Counted from the stretch's first letter, positions 8,679 through 18,086 are shown. The stretch is DNA of 64,000 nucleotides from Stenotrophomonas koreensis (GCF_001431525.1 NZ_LDJH01000013.1:62001-126000); one strand, 5' to 3'. A program made the numbers and translations. The notes: a model not told the origin generated them from the sequence alone.

Positions 8679-10040
8679 ATGAACGCCACGCCCAACCCCT
8701 ACACCGGGCAGGTGGAACATCAGCAGCGTCTGGATGACGCGGCACAGCTCGAGCAGCGCATCGCCAGTGCGACCGCCGCGTTTGCCGGCTGGTCCATTAC
8801 GCCCTGGGAGCAGCGCGTCGGCGTGTTGCGCCGGGCGGCGCAGGCCCTGCGCGCGCAGGCACCGGAACTGGCGGCACTGATGCGGGCGGAAATGGGCAAG
8901 CTGCAGCGCGAAGGCGTGGCCGAGGTCAACAAATGCGCCAGCGTCTGCGAGTACTACGCCGACCACGCCCAGGCGATGCTGGCCGATGAGCCGATCGCCA
9001 CCGAGGCCCGCCGCAGCTATGTGCGGCATGAGCCGCTGGGCTGCGTGCTGGCGGTGATGCCGTGGAATTTCCCGTTCTGGCAGGTGTTCCGTTTCCTCGC
9101 CCCGGCGCTGATGGCCGGCAATGTGGCCCTGCTCAAGCATGCGGCCAACGTGCCGCGCTGCGCCGATGCCATTGCCCGGTTGCTGGCCGGCGCCGGGCTG
9201 CCGGACGGGGTGTTCGGGGTGCTGCATATCGACAACGAACAGACCGCCACGGTGGTGGCCGATCGACGGATCCGTGCGGTCAGCCTGACGGGCAGTGAGC
9301 GGGCCGGCAGCGCGGTAGCTGCCAATGCCGGCAGGCACCTGAAGAAGTGCGTGCTGGAGCTGGGCGGCAGCGATGCCTTCATCGTGCTGGCCGATGCCGA
9401 CCTGGAGGCGGCGGTGGCGGCGGCAGCGGCCTCGCGTTTTGACAATGCCGGGCAGACCTGCATCGCGGCCAAGCGCTTCATCGTGCTGCCCGAAGTGGCC
9501 GATGCCTTCGTGCGTGGCCTGGTGCACGCGGCCGGACAGCGTGTGTATGGCGATCCGGCCGATGCGCAGACCTCGTTGGCGCCGATGGCCCGGGCCGACC
9601 TGCGTGACGAACTGGACAGGCAGGTGCGCCAGTCGGTGGCTGCCGGGGCACAGGTGCTGATCGGTGGTGCACCGCTGGTGCAGACCCATGCCGGCTATCC
9701 GGCCACGGTGCTGGATCATGTGGCCGCGGGCATGCCCGCCTATGCCGAGGAGTTGTTCGGGCCGGTGGCGGCGGTGATCCGGGTGCCGGATGTCGCCACG
9801 GCCATCGCGGTGGCCAATGACACCGATTACGGGCTGGGTGGCAGTGTGTGGGGCGCCGATGTGCAGGCTGCCGAGGCCGTGACGGCTGCCCTGCAGTGCG
9901 GGGCAGCCTTCGTCAATGCGCCGGTACGTTCGGATCCGCGGCTGCCGTTTGGTGGTTGCAAGCGCTCCGGCTTCGGCCGGGAACTGGGCCGTGCCGGCCT
10001 GCTGGAGCTGGTCAACAGCAAGACCGTCTACCTGGCCTGA
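8679..10040 (+). CDS. Succinate-semialdehyde dehydrogenase-like aldehyde dehydrogenase (Sad/YneI type)
   Basis: A protein of 453 aa of the NAD(P)-dependent aldehyde dehydrogenase superfamily. Motifs in order: MPWNFPFWQVFR (catalytic Asn), LTGSERAGSAVA (nucleotide site), LELGGSDAFIV (general-base Glu), NAGQTCIAAKRF (nucleophilic Cys), EELFGPVAAVI, and the C-terminal PFGGCKRSGFGRELG. The length and GSDAF motif match the shorter Sad/YneI-type succinate-semialdehyde dehydrogenases. After the Puu steps it would oxidise the gamma-aminobutyrate-derived or glutamyl aldehyde, completing putrescine use (inference from context). GGGAG lies upstream of ATG 8679. It lies 71 bases after potI and is probably cotranscribed. 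Confidence 0.85.
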   Translation: MNATPNPYTGQVEHQQRLDDAAQLEQRIASATAAFAGWSITPWEQRVGVLRRAAQALRAQAPELAALMRAEMGKLQREGVAEVNKCASVCEYYADHAQAMLADEPIATEARRSYVRHEPLGCVLAVMPWNFPFWQVFRFLAPALMAGNVALLKHAANVPRCADAIARLLAGAGLPDGVFGVLHIDNEQTATVVADRRIRAVSLTGSERAGSAVAANAGRHLKKCVLELGGSDAFIVLADADLEAAVAAAAASRFDNAGQTCIAAKRFIVLPEVADAFVRGLVHAAGQRVYGDPADAQTSLAPMARADLRDELDRQVRQSVAAGAQVLIGGAPLVQTHAGYPATVLDHVAAGMPAYAEELFGPVAAVIRVPDVATAIAVANDTDYGLGGSVWGADVQAAEAVTAALQCGAAFVNAPVRSDPRLPFGGCKRSGFGRELGRAGLLELVNSKTVYLA

Positions 10041-10046
10041 TCCGGT

Positions 10047-11033
10047 TTACAGCCAGTCGGCCCGCTTGAACAGGCGGTACAGCCCGACGCACACCAGCAG
10101 CACTGCTGCGCCCAGCAGCGGATAGGCATATGGGCTGTCCAGCTCGGGCATCCGGGTGAAGTTCATCCCGTACCAGCTGGTGATCAGGGTCGGGGCGGCC
10201 AGCAGCGCCGCCCACGCACCCAGCCGTTTGACCGTCTCGCCCTGGGACAGGGTGACGATGGACAGGTTCACGCTCAGCGCGGTGCTGATCATGTCGCGCA
10301 GGGTATCGATGGCATCGGCCACCCGCGCAACATGGTCATGCACGTCGCGCAGGTAGGGCCGGACCTCGTCGGCAACCAGCTCGCCGGGGCTGCGCCGCAG
10401 CTGCCCCAGCACATCCTGCAGCGGGCTGACCGCCATCCGCATCAGGTTGACCTCGCGCTTGAGCTCGTACAGCCGGCGGATCGTGCTGCGCTTGTAGCGG
10501 TCGGCAAAGATGTCCTTTTCCAGCGCATCCAGGCTCTGTGTCAGCTGGTCGGTGATCGGCAGGTAGTTGTCCACCACCGCATCGAGCACCGCGTACAAGC
10601 ACACCGAGGGCCCCAGCCGCAACAGGCCAGGTTCCAGTTCCAGGCGCTCGCGCACCGGCTCGTACGACAGCGAGGCAGCGTGGCGGATGGTGATCAAGAA
10701 GCGCTTGCCCAAAAACAGATGGGTCTCGCCATAGCGCAGTTTCTGTTCGATCTGCTGGGTGGTGTGCACCACCACGAACAGCACATCGTCAAAGCTTTCC
10801 ACCTTGGGCCGCTGGTGGGCCTTGGCCGCATCCTCAATGGCCAGCGGATGCAGGTTGAACAGGGCCTGCATCTGCTGCAATGCGGCCATGTCCGGTTCGT
10901 ACAGGCCGATCCAGACAAAGCCCTCATCGTTGTTGAGCTGCGCCTTGACCTGGTCCAGGGCGATGGCCTGGCGGCTGCCATCCGGCCGGTAATGGGTGCA
11001 GCTTTTCACCCCGTGCGGCAGTGTCGGGTTCAC
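10047..11033 (-). CDS. corA: CorA-family magnesium/cobalt transporter
   Basis: A protein of 328 aa with a long acidic and coiled-coil cytoplasmic domain followed by two C-terminal transmembrane helices; the signature pore motif YGMNF ends the first helix (SWYGMNFTRMPELDSPYAYP). CorA is a pentameric Mg2+/Co2+ channel of the inner membrane. The open frame extends to 11459, but that part only mirrors the neighbouring gene. GTG at 11033 overlaps the stop of the DUF4105 gene as GTGA, and the protein then begins like CorA proteins. It ends a minus-strand run corC, DUF4105, corA with overlapping ends, and is convergent with the aldehyde dehydrogenase. Confidence 0.92.
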   Translation of the reverse strand: MNPTLPHGVKSCTHYRPDGSRQAIALDQVKAQLNNDEGFVWIGLYEPDMAALQQMQALFNLHPLAIEDAAKAHQRPKVESFDDVLFVVVHTTQQIEQKLRYGETHLFLGKRFLITIRHAASLSYEPVRERLELEPGLLRLGPSVCLYAVLDAVVDNYLPITDQLTQSLDALEKDIFADRYKRSTIRRLYELKREVNLMRMAVSPLQDVLGQLRRSPGELVADEVRPYLRDVHDHVARVADAIDTLRDMISTALSVNLSIVTLSQGETVKRLGAWAALLAAPTLITSWYGMNFTRMPELDSPYAYPLLGAAVLLVCVGLYRLFKRADWL

Positions 11034-12277
11034 CGTGCACCTGCCTGGCCCGGGCGCCGGCGCAGTTGCCAGGCCAGTACCGCATGGGCCGGGGTGAGCA
11101 GCACGATCCAGCCCAGATGCGCCTGGCCACGGACCTGCAGCCCATACAGCAGCAGGGCGAACAGGCTGCCAGCCAGCAACAGCAGCGACAGCCAGAAAAA
11201 TCCGCTGGCCGGTTGCCGGCCCTGCCACCAGCGACGGGCGGCAGGCAGCAGGCCCAGCGCCAGTGGCGAGCACAGCAGCAGGTTGTGGTTGGTCCAGCCG
11301 GCGGTGTGCTCGGTGGCCAGCCAGAGCAGGGTCAACAGCGTGCCGAGCAGGCCGCTGCTGGTCCAGAACCCGGCCGCCAGCAGGGCCTGCAGGCGGTGGC
11401 GCCGCTGGCTCAGCCACAGCGCGCCGGCCAGCCCCAGCCCGAACAGCAGCCAGGGCCACAACTGGCGTGGCCGTTCGGCCGGTTCGGGCGGCAGCCGGTG
11501 TGGCAGCAGTTCAATCTCCTCGGCCACCAGGGCGCGGCCTTCGCTGTTGCTGGCCAGGCGCAGGCTGTCAGCCAGCCGCATCGGCACGAAGGCCTCTTCC
11601 CAGCGCGAGAGCGGCCGGTCGGCGGCCGGGCCCAGTGCCAGGTCAAAGCCCAGCCACATCCACGGCGAGGGCCTTGCCAGCCGGATCGATTCGCTGCGCC
11701 AGGTATTGCCGGCCGAGCGGCCGGCCAGCTGTGCCTGCAGGTGGCCGCCCATGGCCTGGTCCAGCGCATCGCGCACCATCGTGGCGCAGTTGGCCTGGTA
11801 GTAGTCGTAACGGTAACGGGCCTCAGGCGAGTTGGCCCGTGTGGCCAGCGCCTCGGCCAAGGAGCGTGCCTGGTCCGGCGGCAGGTCCAGCCATTGCAGG
11901 GTGGCGCCGCGTCCGGCCTGCTGGTACTGGCGCAGGTCCTCGGCCAGTGGCAGCGCCACCAGCCAGTACATCATCCTGCCGCGGGCAAAATTGCCGACAA
12001 AGTCCGGCTCGGACGGATCAAAGAAGCCGAAGTTGTAGGACACCGGTTCCAGCCCGGGTTCGGCGACGACGATGGCATCGTGGCCGAAGCGCTCGAAAAA
12101 GATCTCGCCCGGGGCCATGGTGACCACGCCGATGCGCGGGGCGGGCTGGGCGGGGGCTGCTTCGGCAGTCCGCTCAGCGGCCAGGCCGGCCGCCTGGACA
12201 GGGCTGAAAATGATGCTGGCCAGGGCCAGCACGGCCCCGGCCAGCAGCCAGGCGAAGCGGCGCACGCAGGTGCTCAA
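11030..12277 (-). CDS. DUF4105/Lnb-type periplasmic domain fused to membrane helices
   Basis: A protein of 415 aa: N-terminal signal helix, periplasmic domain at about residues 45-255, then about five membrane helices to the end. The domain carries FERFGHDAIVV (His66) and YYQANCATMVRDALD (Cys164), the His/Cys arrangement of the DUF4105 family. To my knowledge that family includes Lnb, the lipoprotein N-acyltransferase described in Bacteroides; activity here is unproven. The start is TTG 12277, whose TGA overlaps the corC stop, with GGAGG four bases upstream; GTG 12265 is the alternative. In E. coli the gene after ybeX/corC is lnt, so this protein occupies the lnt position. Confidence 0.75.
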   Translation of the reverse strand: MSTCVRRFAWLLAGAVLALASIIFSPVQAAGLAAERTAEAAPAQPAPRIGVVTMAPGEIFFERFGHDAIVVAEPGLEPVSYNFGFFDPSEPDFVGNFARGRMMYWLVALPLAEDLRQYQQAGRGATLQWLDLPPDQARSLAEALATRANSPEARYRYDYYQANCATMVRDALDQAMGGHLQAQLAGRSAGNTWRSESIRLARPSPWMWLGFDLALGPAADRPLSRWEEAFVPMRLADSLRLASNSEGRALVAEEIELLPHRLPPEPAERPRQLWPWLLFGLGLAGALWLSQRRHRLQALLAAGFWTSSGLLGTLLTLLWLATEHTAGWTNHNLLLCSPLALGLLPAARRWWQGRQPASGFFWLSLLLLAGSLFALLLYGLQVRGQAHLGWIVLLTPAHAVLAWQLRRRPGQAGAR

Positions 12278-13152
12278 TCCGCCTCCGGGTTCACCGGCGG
12301 CAGCACGGTGACATGGAAGGCCTGCACGCGGCGCGCATCGGCCTTGGCCACCCGGAACAGGAAGCGGTCCAGGCTCAGCTCATCGCCGGTCTCGGGCAGG
12401 TGGCCGAAGGCTTCCACCACCAGGCCGCCGATGGTGTCGTAATCCTCGTCGGAGAAATCGGCACCGAAGCGTTCGTTGAAATCCTCGATCGCGGTCAGCG
12501 CATCGACCACGAACTGACCATCGGCCTGGATCGCGATCTGGGTGGAGTGGTCTTCGGCCTCGTCATGCTCGTCATCGATCTCGCCGACGATCTGCTCCAG
12601 CACGTCCTCGATGGTGACCAGGCCGGCAACCCCGCCGTACTCATCGACCACGATGGCCATGTGGTTGCGCGAGAGGCGGAATTCCTTGAGCAGCACGTTC
12701 AGGCGCTTGGATTCGGGGATCAGGACCGCCGGGCGCAGCAGCTCGCGGATGTTGGCCGGGCCGTTGTCGGCGACCACGCCGCGCAGCAGGTCCTTGGCCA
12801 GCAGCACGCCGAGGACTTCGTCGCGGTTTTCGCCGTGTACCGGGAAGCGTGAGTGGCCGGATTCGACCACCTGCTTCATCAGGTCCAGAAAGCCCGATTC
12901 CAGCGGCAGTGACACCATCTGCGAGCGCGGGATCATCACATCACCCACGGTCAGGTCGGCGACATTGATCGCGCCTTCCATCATCTTCAGCGTGTCGGCG
13001 GCAATCAGCCCGTCGGTCTGGGCGGTCTGCAGCACGGCGAGCAGGTCATCGCGGGTGTGCGGTTCGCCGGAAAAGGCCGAGCTCAGACGCTCAAGCCAGC
13101 TACGTTTCTTTTCAGGCTCGCCATGCGAGCCACTACTGTCGTCTTCTGACAT
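12274..13152 (-). CDS. corC: CorC/HlyC-family CBS-domain protein (YbeX)
   Basis: A protein of 292 aa: short polar N-terminus, two CBS domains at about residues 65-190 (VGDVMIPRSQMVSL, then HMAIVVDEYGGVAGLVTIEDVLEQIVGEI), and a C-terminal CorC_HlyC transporter-associated domain (about residues 205-290). It is associated with Mg2+/Co2+ efflux and ribosome/envelope homeostasis in enterobacteria. It belongs to the conserved miaB-ybeZ-ybeY-ybeX block. The downstream gene starts within its last codons. Confidence 0.93.
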   Translation of the reverse strand: MSEDDSSGSHGEPEKKRSWLERLSSAFSGEPHTRDDLLAVLQTAQTDGLIAADTLKMMEGAINVADLTVGDVMIPRSQMVSLPLESGFLDLMKQVVESGHSRFPVHGENRDEVLGVLLAKDLLRGVVADNGPANIRELLRPAVLIPESKRLNVLLKEFRLSRNHMAIVVDEYGGVAGLVTIEDVLEQIVGEIDDEHDEAEDHSTQIAIQADGQFVVDALTAIEDFNERFGADFSDEDYDTIGGLVVEAFGHLPETGDELSLDRFLFRVAKADARRVQAFHVTVLPPVNPEAD

Positions 13153-13263
13153 CTCTTGGCAGTGCGGTGCCCACGCATGGCGGGCGGTAGGGCGAGTCTA
13201 ACAGGGCAGCTGCGGCCGGTGCGAGAGCAATCGCGCGGGCTTTGCCGCCCTGGTGGCGGTGGC

Positions 13264-13857
13264 TCAATCCTCGCTGGGGGCAGGGTCGGAATCGGGCTGC
13301 TCTTCCGGCAGGTCCAGCGAATAGGTGCAGCCCAGCAGGGTTTTGCCGACATGGCTGGCCACCGTCGATACCCCGATCACGGCCGATTCGATCAGTACCT
13401 GGCCGTTGTCCGGGTCGATCCAGTCGCGGCTGACCAGTTCGCGGCCGGCCATGAACTTGCCGTTTTCATCGACCACCACTTCCAGTGCCAGCTCCGCGGC
13501 CAGTGCCTGCGGGCTGACCTGCTCCAGCACCAGCATCACCGTGCCGCCGGAAATGGCCAGCCAGTCGCTGTGCCGGCCGTAGGCCTGTACCGGCGTGTTG
13601 AGCCGGTACTCGGCCATGAACGGGTTGGTCCGCGGCCGTGGGGCCCAGCCCAGGGCCACGGCCTGCAGCGGCTCATCGACCGCGCCGGTCAGGCCGGCGA
13701 ACTGTTCGACGCTGGCCTGGCATTGAACCAGGGCCGACAGGTCAGGGTGTGGTGGGCTGCCGGGGCTGGCAGGCTGGCCGTGGGCGATGGCTGACAGCAG
13801 CAGGCCGCCGATTGCCGTGGCGTGCAGGGTGGGACGTCGTAAGCGGGTGATGGACAT
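13264..13857 (-). CDS. Unrecognised periplasmic protein between ybeY and corC
   Basis: A protein of 197 aa. ATG 13857 starts a clear signal peptide (MSITRLRRPTLHATAIGGLL, cleavage near AIAHGQ). The mature part has Cys residues near positions 45 and 185 that could pair, an acidic tail, and no family I recognise. The open frame reaches 14013, but that extension overlaps ybeY. It lies on the same strand within the miaB-phoH-ybeY-corC block, so coexpression is likely; the function is unknown. Confidence 0.7.
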   Translation of the reverse strand: MSITRLRRPTLHATAIGGLLLSAIAHGQPASPGSPPHPDLSALVQCQASVEQFAGLTGAVDEPLQAVALGWAPRPRTNPFMAEYRLNTPVQAYGRHSDWLAISGGTVMLVLEQVSPQALAAELALEVVVDENGKFMAGRELVSRDWIDPDNGQVLIESAVIGVSTVASHVGKTLLGCTYSLDLPEEQPDSDPAPSED

Positions 13858-13912
13858 CGATGGCGTGATCAACAGCGGGCACAGGGCAGGCAGTGTGCCA
13901 GTTCGTGCCGGC

Positions 13913-14404
13913 TCAGCGCTCGCCTGCGTATGGGTCGGCGATACCCAGGCTGGCCAGGATCTGCCGCTCCAGCGCTTCCATTTCTTCGGCTTCCTCATCC
14001 TCGATATGGTCAAAGCCGAGCAGGTGCAGCACGCCGTGGATAGTGAGATGGGCGTAGTGATCGCCCAGCGCCTTGCCCTGTTCTGCCGCTTCGCGCGCGA
14101 CCACCGGCGCGCAGATCACCAGGTCACCCAGCTGCGGGAAGTCGAAGTCCTCCGGCAGCCCTTCGGGCATCTCGGCCGGAAAGGACAGCACGTTGGTGGC
14201 GTAGTCCTTGCCGCGATACTGCAGGTTCATCGCCTGGCCTTCGGCGGTATCGACCAGACGGATGGCCACTTCCGAATCGAAGCGGCGGCCGGCGCCATCC
14301 ACTGCTGCCTTCACCCATTTGCGGAAACTGGCCGCTGCCGGCAGGCCGGCACGGGGCAGGGCGTAGCTGACGGCGACATCAAGATGGACGGGGCCCTTGG
14401 TCAT
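13913..14404 (-). CDS. ybeY: Endoribonuclease YbeY (rRNA maturation factor)
   Basis: A protein of 163 aa. The zinc motif [11 protein letters not shown] (H-x3-H-x5-H) lies near the C-terminus, preceded by the family segment [11 protein letters not shown] and [11 protein letters not shown]. YbeY is a single-strand endoribonuclease needed for 16S rRNA 3'-end maturation and 70S quality control. The open frame extends to 14803, but MTKGPVHLD at 14404 matches the usual start; the longer version would overlap the next gene. It lies downstream of phoH as in many proteobacteria. Confidence 0.95.
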   Translation of the reverse strand: MTKGPVHLDVAVSYALPRAGLPAAASFRKWVKAAVDGAGRRFDSEVAIRLVDTAEGQAMNLQYRGKDYATNVLSFPAEMPEGLPEDFDFPQLGDLVICAPVVAREAAEQGKALGDHYAHLTIHGVLHLLGFDHIEDEEAEEMEALERQILASLGIADPYAGER

Positions 14405-14459
14405 GTTGGTTCCAGCACTGGCGCAATACGAAAGCGCACAGTATCGCCCGCAGGCGCGC

Positions 14460-15338
14460 TTACTGCGACTTCCAGTCCTGCGCGCTGAAGGCGATTTCGA
14501 CAATGTCGTGGTCCAGGCGCTGTTGCGCGCTGACCGCCTTGCCCGCGTCCTGGTGGCAGTTGAGGGACTGGTGGACGGTGATCTGCCGCACCAGCTCCAG
14601 TGCGGCTTCCTCGTCGGGCGCATCGGCCGGAACGTTGATCTGCGCACTGGCGCAGCTGCCGACATGGGCCACCTGCAGTGCCGGCACCAGTTCGCGCGCG
14701 GCACGGTCAGCCAGGGCGTTGAAGCGGTCCTGGTCGATGTCCTGCTGTGCGGCGGAGGCGCGCAGCTTGAGCCAGTACAGCTGCTTGTAGAACAGGTAGG
14801 CATTGGAGTGCATCGGCAGCTCGCGCGGCGGCAGGCTCAGCTGCAGTTGCAGCTTGCGGCCCTCCACCTGCTCGATGGCGGCAATGGTGGCAATCACCCG
14901 GGCGTCGAAATCGTTGGCCGGGGCGGTGCCGGCTGTAGGCCCGGCGGGCAGGGCGAACGTCGCTTCGCCCAGCTCACGCAACTGGCTGTAGGAGCCCTGG
15001 GCCTTGGCATGGGCCATGCTGGCACGCAGGTCGCGCATCCCGACCTGCAGCGCCTCGGCCGGGGTCATGCGCCCGGCAGGGTACACATACAGGTCGATAC
15101 GCAGGCCCGGATGGTCATCGCTGGTGTAGCGGAAGCCGGCCCCGGCGTATTTGTTCGCCGGGTCGTAGCTGCTTGCCTGCAGGCTGAAACCGCCGGCCTG
15201 ACGCGGTGCCTGCAGGTAGCTGGTTTCAATGTAAGGCCGCTCATCGGCGGTGTTGCCGGCCTGTTCGGCGGCGGCCGGCAGGCTGGCGGTGGACAGCAGC
15301 AGGTACAGCGGCAGCAACAACAGGACGGGGCGTGACAT
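14460..15338 (-). CDS. Unrecognised periplasmic protein between phoH and ybeY
   Basis: A protein of 292 aa with an N-terminal signal peptide (hydrophobic [12 protein letters not shown], cleavage near LPAAAEQ). The mature part is soluble, with a [14 protein letters not shown] start, a [12 protein letters not shown] segment, and two Cys near residues 225 and 260. I recognise no enzyme motif. It begins 38 bases after phoH ends, on the same strand, so it is probably part of the phoH-ybeY transcription unit. Its presence separates two genes that are adjacent in E. coli. Confidence 0.75.
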   Translation of the reverse strand: MSRPVLLLLPLYLLLSTASLPAAAEQAGNTADERPYIETSYLQAPRQAGGFSLQASSYDPANKYAGAGFRYTSDDHPGLRIDLYVYPAGRMTPAEALQVGMRDLRASMAHAKAQGSYSQLRELGEATFALPAGPTAGTAPANDFDARVIATIAAIEQVEGRKLQLQLSLPPRELPMHSNAYLFYKQLYWLKLRASAAQQDIDQDRFNALADRAARELVPALQVAHVGSCASAQINVPADAPDEEAALELVRQITVHQSLNCHQDAGKAVSAQQRLDHDIVEIAFSAQDWKSQ

Positions 15339-15376
15339 GGCGGTTCCTGACGGCGACGGTAACCGGCAGTGTAGGC

Positions 15377-16357
15377 CTATTCAGCAGCGGCGGTGCCCTG
15401 CTGCTCGCGGCGTTCGTAGGCGTTGACGATGCGGGCCACCAGTGGGTGACGCACCACGTCGCGCGATTCAAAGAAGGTGAAGCTCACGCCCTCGACCTCG
15501 CGCAGCACCTCGATGGCATCGCGCAGGCCCGAGCGCACGTGCTTGGGCAGGTCGGTCTGGGTCAGGTCGCCGGTGACCACGGCGGTGGAGCCGAAGCCCA
15601 GCCGGGTCAGGAACATCTTCATCTGCTCGATGGTGGTGTTCTGCGCCTCGTCCAGGATCACGAAGGCGTCATTGAGGGTGCGCCCGCGCATGTAGGCCAG
15701 CGGTGCGATCTCGATGACGTTCTTCTCCAGCAGCTTGGCGACCTTCTCCACCCCGAGCATCTCGTACAGGGCGTCGTACAGCGGGCGCAGGTACGGGTCG
15801 ACCTTCTGGGTCAGGTCACCGGGCAGGAAGCCGAGCTTCTCGCCGGCCTCCACCGCCGGGCGGACCAGGATCAGCCGCTGCACGCGCGATTCGTTGAGCG
15901 CGTCCACCGCCATGGCCACGGCCAGAAAGGTCTTGCCGGTACCGGCCGGGCCGATGCCGAAGTTGATGTCGTGGGTGGCGATCTGGTGCAGGTAGCGGGC
16001 CTGGTTGGCACCGCGGCCACGCACGGTGCCGCGCTTGACCCGGATGGCCACGTCCTGGGCGGCATAGCTGCGCTGGGCGACCTGCTCGACATTGGCCTGG
16101 CTCAGGCGCAGCGCGATCTGGGCGCTGTCCAGGCTCACCTCGGCCGCCTCCTCGTACAGGGACTGGATCAGCCGGCTTGCCGCCATCACGGCGGGCTTGG
16201 CGCCGCTGATGTGGAAAATATTGGCGCGGTTGGCAATTTCCACCCCGAGCGCGCCTTCGATCTGGCGCAGATGGGCATCGAACGGGCCGCACAGGCTGGC
16301 CAGACGTTCGTTGTCCAGCGGCTCCAGGGTGAAGTCTTGGCGATGGTTCTGGGACAT
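15377..16357 (-). CDS. phoH: PhoH family ATPase (YbeZ)
   Basis: A protein of 326 aa: N-terminal RNA-binding-like region (LDNERLASLCGPFDAHLRQIE), then the PhoH ATPase domain with Walker A GPAGTGKTFLAVAMAV near residue 135 and Walker B FVILDEAQNTT near residue 235. YbeZ acts with YbeY in rRNA processing. ATG 16357 (MSQNH) is preferred, with GGAG upstream; the open frame continues nine codons further. It lies downstream of miaB after a 322-base gap containing two DnaA-box-like sites. Confidence 0.93.
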   Translation of the reverse strand: MSQNHRQDFTLEPLDNERLASLCGPFDAHLRQIEGALGVEIANRANIFHISGAKPAVMAASRLIQSLYEEAAEVSLDSAQIALRLSQANVEQVAQRSYAAQDVAIRVKRGTVRGRGANQARYLHQIATHDINFGIGPAGTGKTFLAVAMAVDALNESRVQRLILVRPAVEAGEKLGFLPGDLTQKVDPYLRPLYDALYEMLGVEKVAKLLEKNVIEIAPLAYMRGRTLNDAFVILDEAQNTTIEQMKMFLTRLGFGSTAVVTGDLTQTDLPKHVRSGLRDAIEVLREVEGVSFTFFESRDVVRHPLVARIVNAYERREQQGTAAAE

Positions 16358-16450
16358 GGGGACTCCGCCGGACCAGCCGGCCAATCACGAAATGACAAGG
16401 GGCAAAGGTAGGCCGCCAGGCTCGGAAGAGCCAGTGGGGCCGGCCAGGAG

Positions 16451-16497
16451 TTATCCACCGGGGCTGTGGACTTCTCGGTGGTAAACCCTGTGGATAA
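16451..16497. promoter_or_regulatory. Pair of DnaA-box-like 9-mers in the miaB-phoH gap
   Basis: TTATCCACC at 16451-16459 and, in the opposite orientation, TGTGGATAA at 16489-16497 (reverse complement TTATCCACA, the perfect E. coli DnaA box). A weaker TGTGGACTT lies between them at 16464-16472. The remainder of the 16358-16679 gap shows no gene. The sites could bind DnaA as a control element for phoH-ybeY or as a titration site (inference). Confidence 0.55.
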
Positions 16498-16679
16498 GCA
16501 TGTTTGGCCCGCTCGCCGTAAGGGCTTGTGGTTGCCGGGTGAAAAAAGTGCCAATGCTGTGATCCATTGCCGCCTCCGGGCCTGTCGCCATTGTCCGTTG
16601 CACCCGGGCAAGGGCAGGCCGCAGGGCAGCTGTGCAGGCAGGTGCCCAGCGGCGATGGATCGCGACCCTGGCCGTTGCG

Positions 16680-18086
16680 TCAGTCCAGGCCGACAACCCG
16701 GCCGCGCAGCGAGTTGCTCAGCGCGTGGGTGATCTGCACATCGACAAACTGGCCGATCAACCGCGCCGGGGCCGGGAAGTTGACCGAGCGCATGTTCTCG
16801 GTCTTGCCGGTCAGCTCGTTGGGATCCTTGCGCGAGGGGCCTTCGACCAGCACGGTCTGCACGCTGCCGACCATGGCTTCGGAAATCTTCGCCGCATTGG
16901 CATTGATCGCCGCCTGCAGCCGGCTCAGGCGTGCATGCTTTTCGGCATCGCTGACATCATCTGCCAGGTCGGCGGCCGGGGTGCCCGGGCGGCGCGAGTA
17001 GATGAAGGAGAAACTCTGGTCAAAGCCCACGTCCTGAATCAGCTTCATGGTCTTTTCGAAATCGGCCTCGGTCTCGCCGGGGAAGCCGACGATGAAGTCC
17101 GAGGAAATCGAAATGTCCGGGCGCACCGCGCGCAGCTTGCGGATCCGGGACTTGAACTCCAGCGCGGTGTAGCCGCGCTTCATTGCCGACAGGATGCGGT
17201 CGCTGCCGGCCTGCACCGGCAGGTGCAGGAAGTTGGCCAGCTTTGGGACGTCACGGTAGGCATCCACCAGCGAGTCGGAGAACTCCAGCGGGTGGGAAGT
17301 GGTGAAACGGATGCGGCCGACACCGTCGATCTCGGCGATGGCGCGGATCAGCAGGCCCAGGTCGGCAAACTCTCCGTCGCCATACGGGCCGCGGTAGGCA
17401 TTGACGTTCTGGCCGAGCAGGTTGATCTCGCGCACGCCCTGGGCGGCGAGCTGGGCGCACTCGACCAGCACGTCCTCGAACGGACGGCTGACCTCGGTGC
17501 CACGGGTGTAAGGCACCACGCAGAAGCTGCAGTACTTCGAGCACCCTTCCATGATCGAGACGAAGGCGCTCGGGCCCTCGGCGCGCGGCTCGGGCAGCCT
17601 GTCGAACTTCTCGATCTCCGGGAAGGAGATGTCCACCTGCGGCTTCTTCTCGGCGCGGCGGGCGGCGATCAGTTCGGGAAGGCGATGCAGGGTCTGTGGG
17701 CCGAACACCAGGTCCACGTACGGGGCGCGCTTGATGATCGCCTCGCCCTCCTGGGAGGCCACGCAGCCACCGACACCGATGATCACGTCACGGCCGTCCT
17801 TCTTCAGCTCCTTCCAGCGGCCGAGCTGGCTGAACACCTTTTCCTGGGCTTTTTCGCGGATCGAGCAGGTGTTGACCAGCACCACATCGGCTTCTTCCGG
17901 GTTGTCGGTCAGCTCCAGGCCTTCGGATGCGGCAAGTACGTCGGCCATCTTGGCCGAGTCGTACTCGTTCATCTGGCAACCGTGGGTCTTGATGTAGAGC
18001 TTGCCGCGGGCACCGCCGGCAATCGGCTGGCGCTGGCCAGGCAGGGGCAGCAGGGTGGGGGCGGTATCGGTGGTTTCGCGGGTCAT
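16680..18086 (-). CDS. miaB: tRNA-2-methylthio-N6-dimethylallyladenosine synthase MiaB
   Basis: A protein of 468 aa. The N-terminal methylthiotransferase domain has its three cluster cysteines in [20 protein letters not shown] and GGCVASQEG; the radical-SAM domain has [16 protein letters not shown] (CxxxCxxC); a TRAM domain closes the protein. MiaB adds the ms2 group to i6A37 of tRNAs reading UNN codons. ATG 18086 ([10 protein letters not shown]) is preferred; the open frame extends to 18164. A TACAAT on the minus strand in the 18165-18239 divergent gap may serve as its -10. It heads the minus-strand miaB-phoH-ybeY-corC block. Confidence 0.95.
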   Translation of the reverse strand: MTRETTDTAPTLLPLPGQRQPIAGGARGKLYIKTHGCQMNEYDSAKMADVLAASEGLELTDNPEEADVVLVNTCSIREKAQEKVFSQLGRWKELKKDGRDVIIGVGGCVASQEGEAIIKRAPYVDLVFGPQTLHRLPELIAARRAEKKPQVDISFPEIEKFDRLPEPRAEGPSAFVSIMEGCSKYCSFCVVPYTRGTEVSRPFEDVLVECAQLAAQGVREINLLGQNVNAYRGPYGDGEFADLGLLIRAIAEIDGVGRIRFTTSHPLEFSDSLVDAYRDVPKLANFLHLPVQAGSDRILSAMKRGYTALEFKSRIRKLRAVRPDISISSDFIVGFPGETEADFEKTMKLIQDVGFDQSFSFIYSRRPGTPAADLADDVSDAEKHARLSRLQAAINANAAKISEAMVGSVQTVLVEGPSRKDPNELTGKTENMRSVNFPAPARLIGQFVDVQITHALSNSLRGRVVGLD

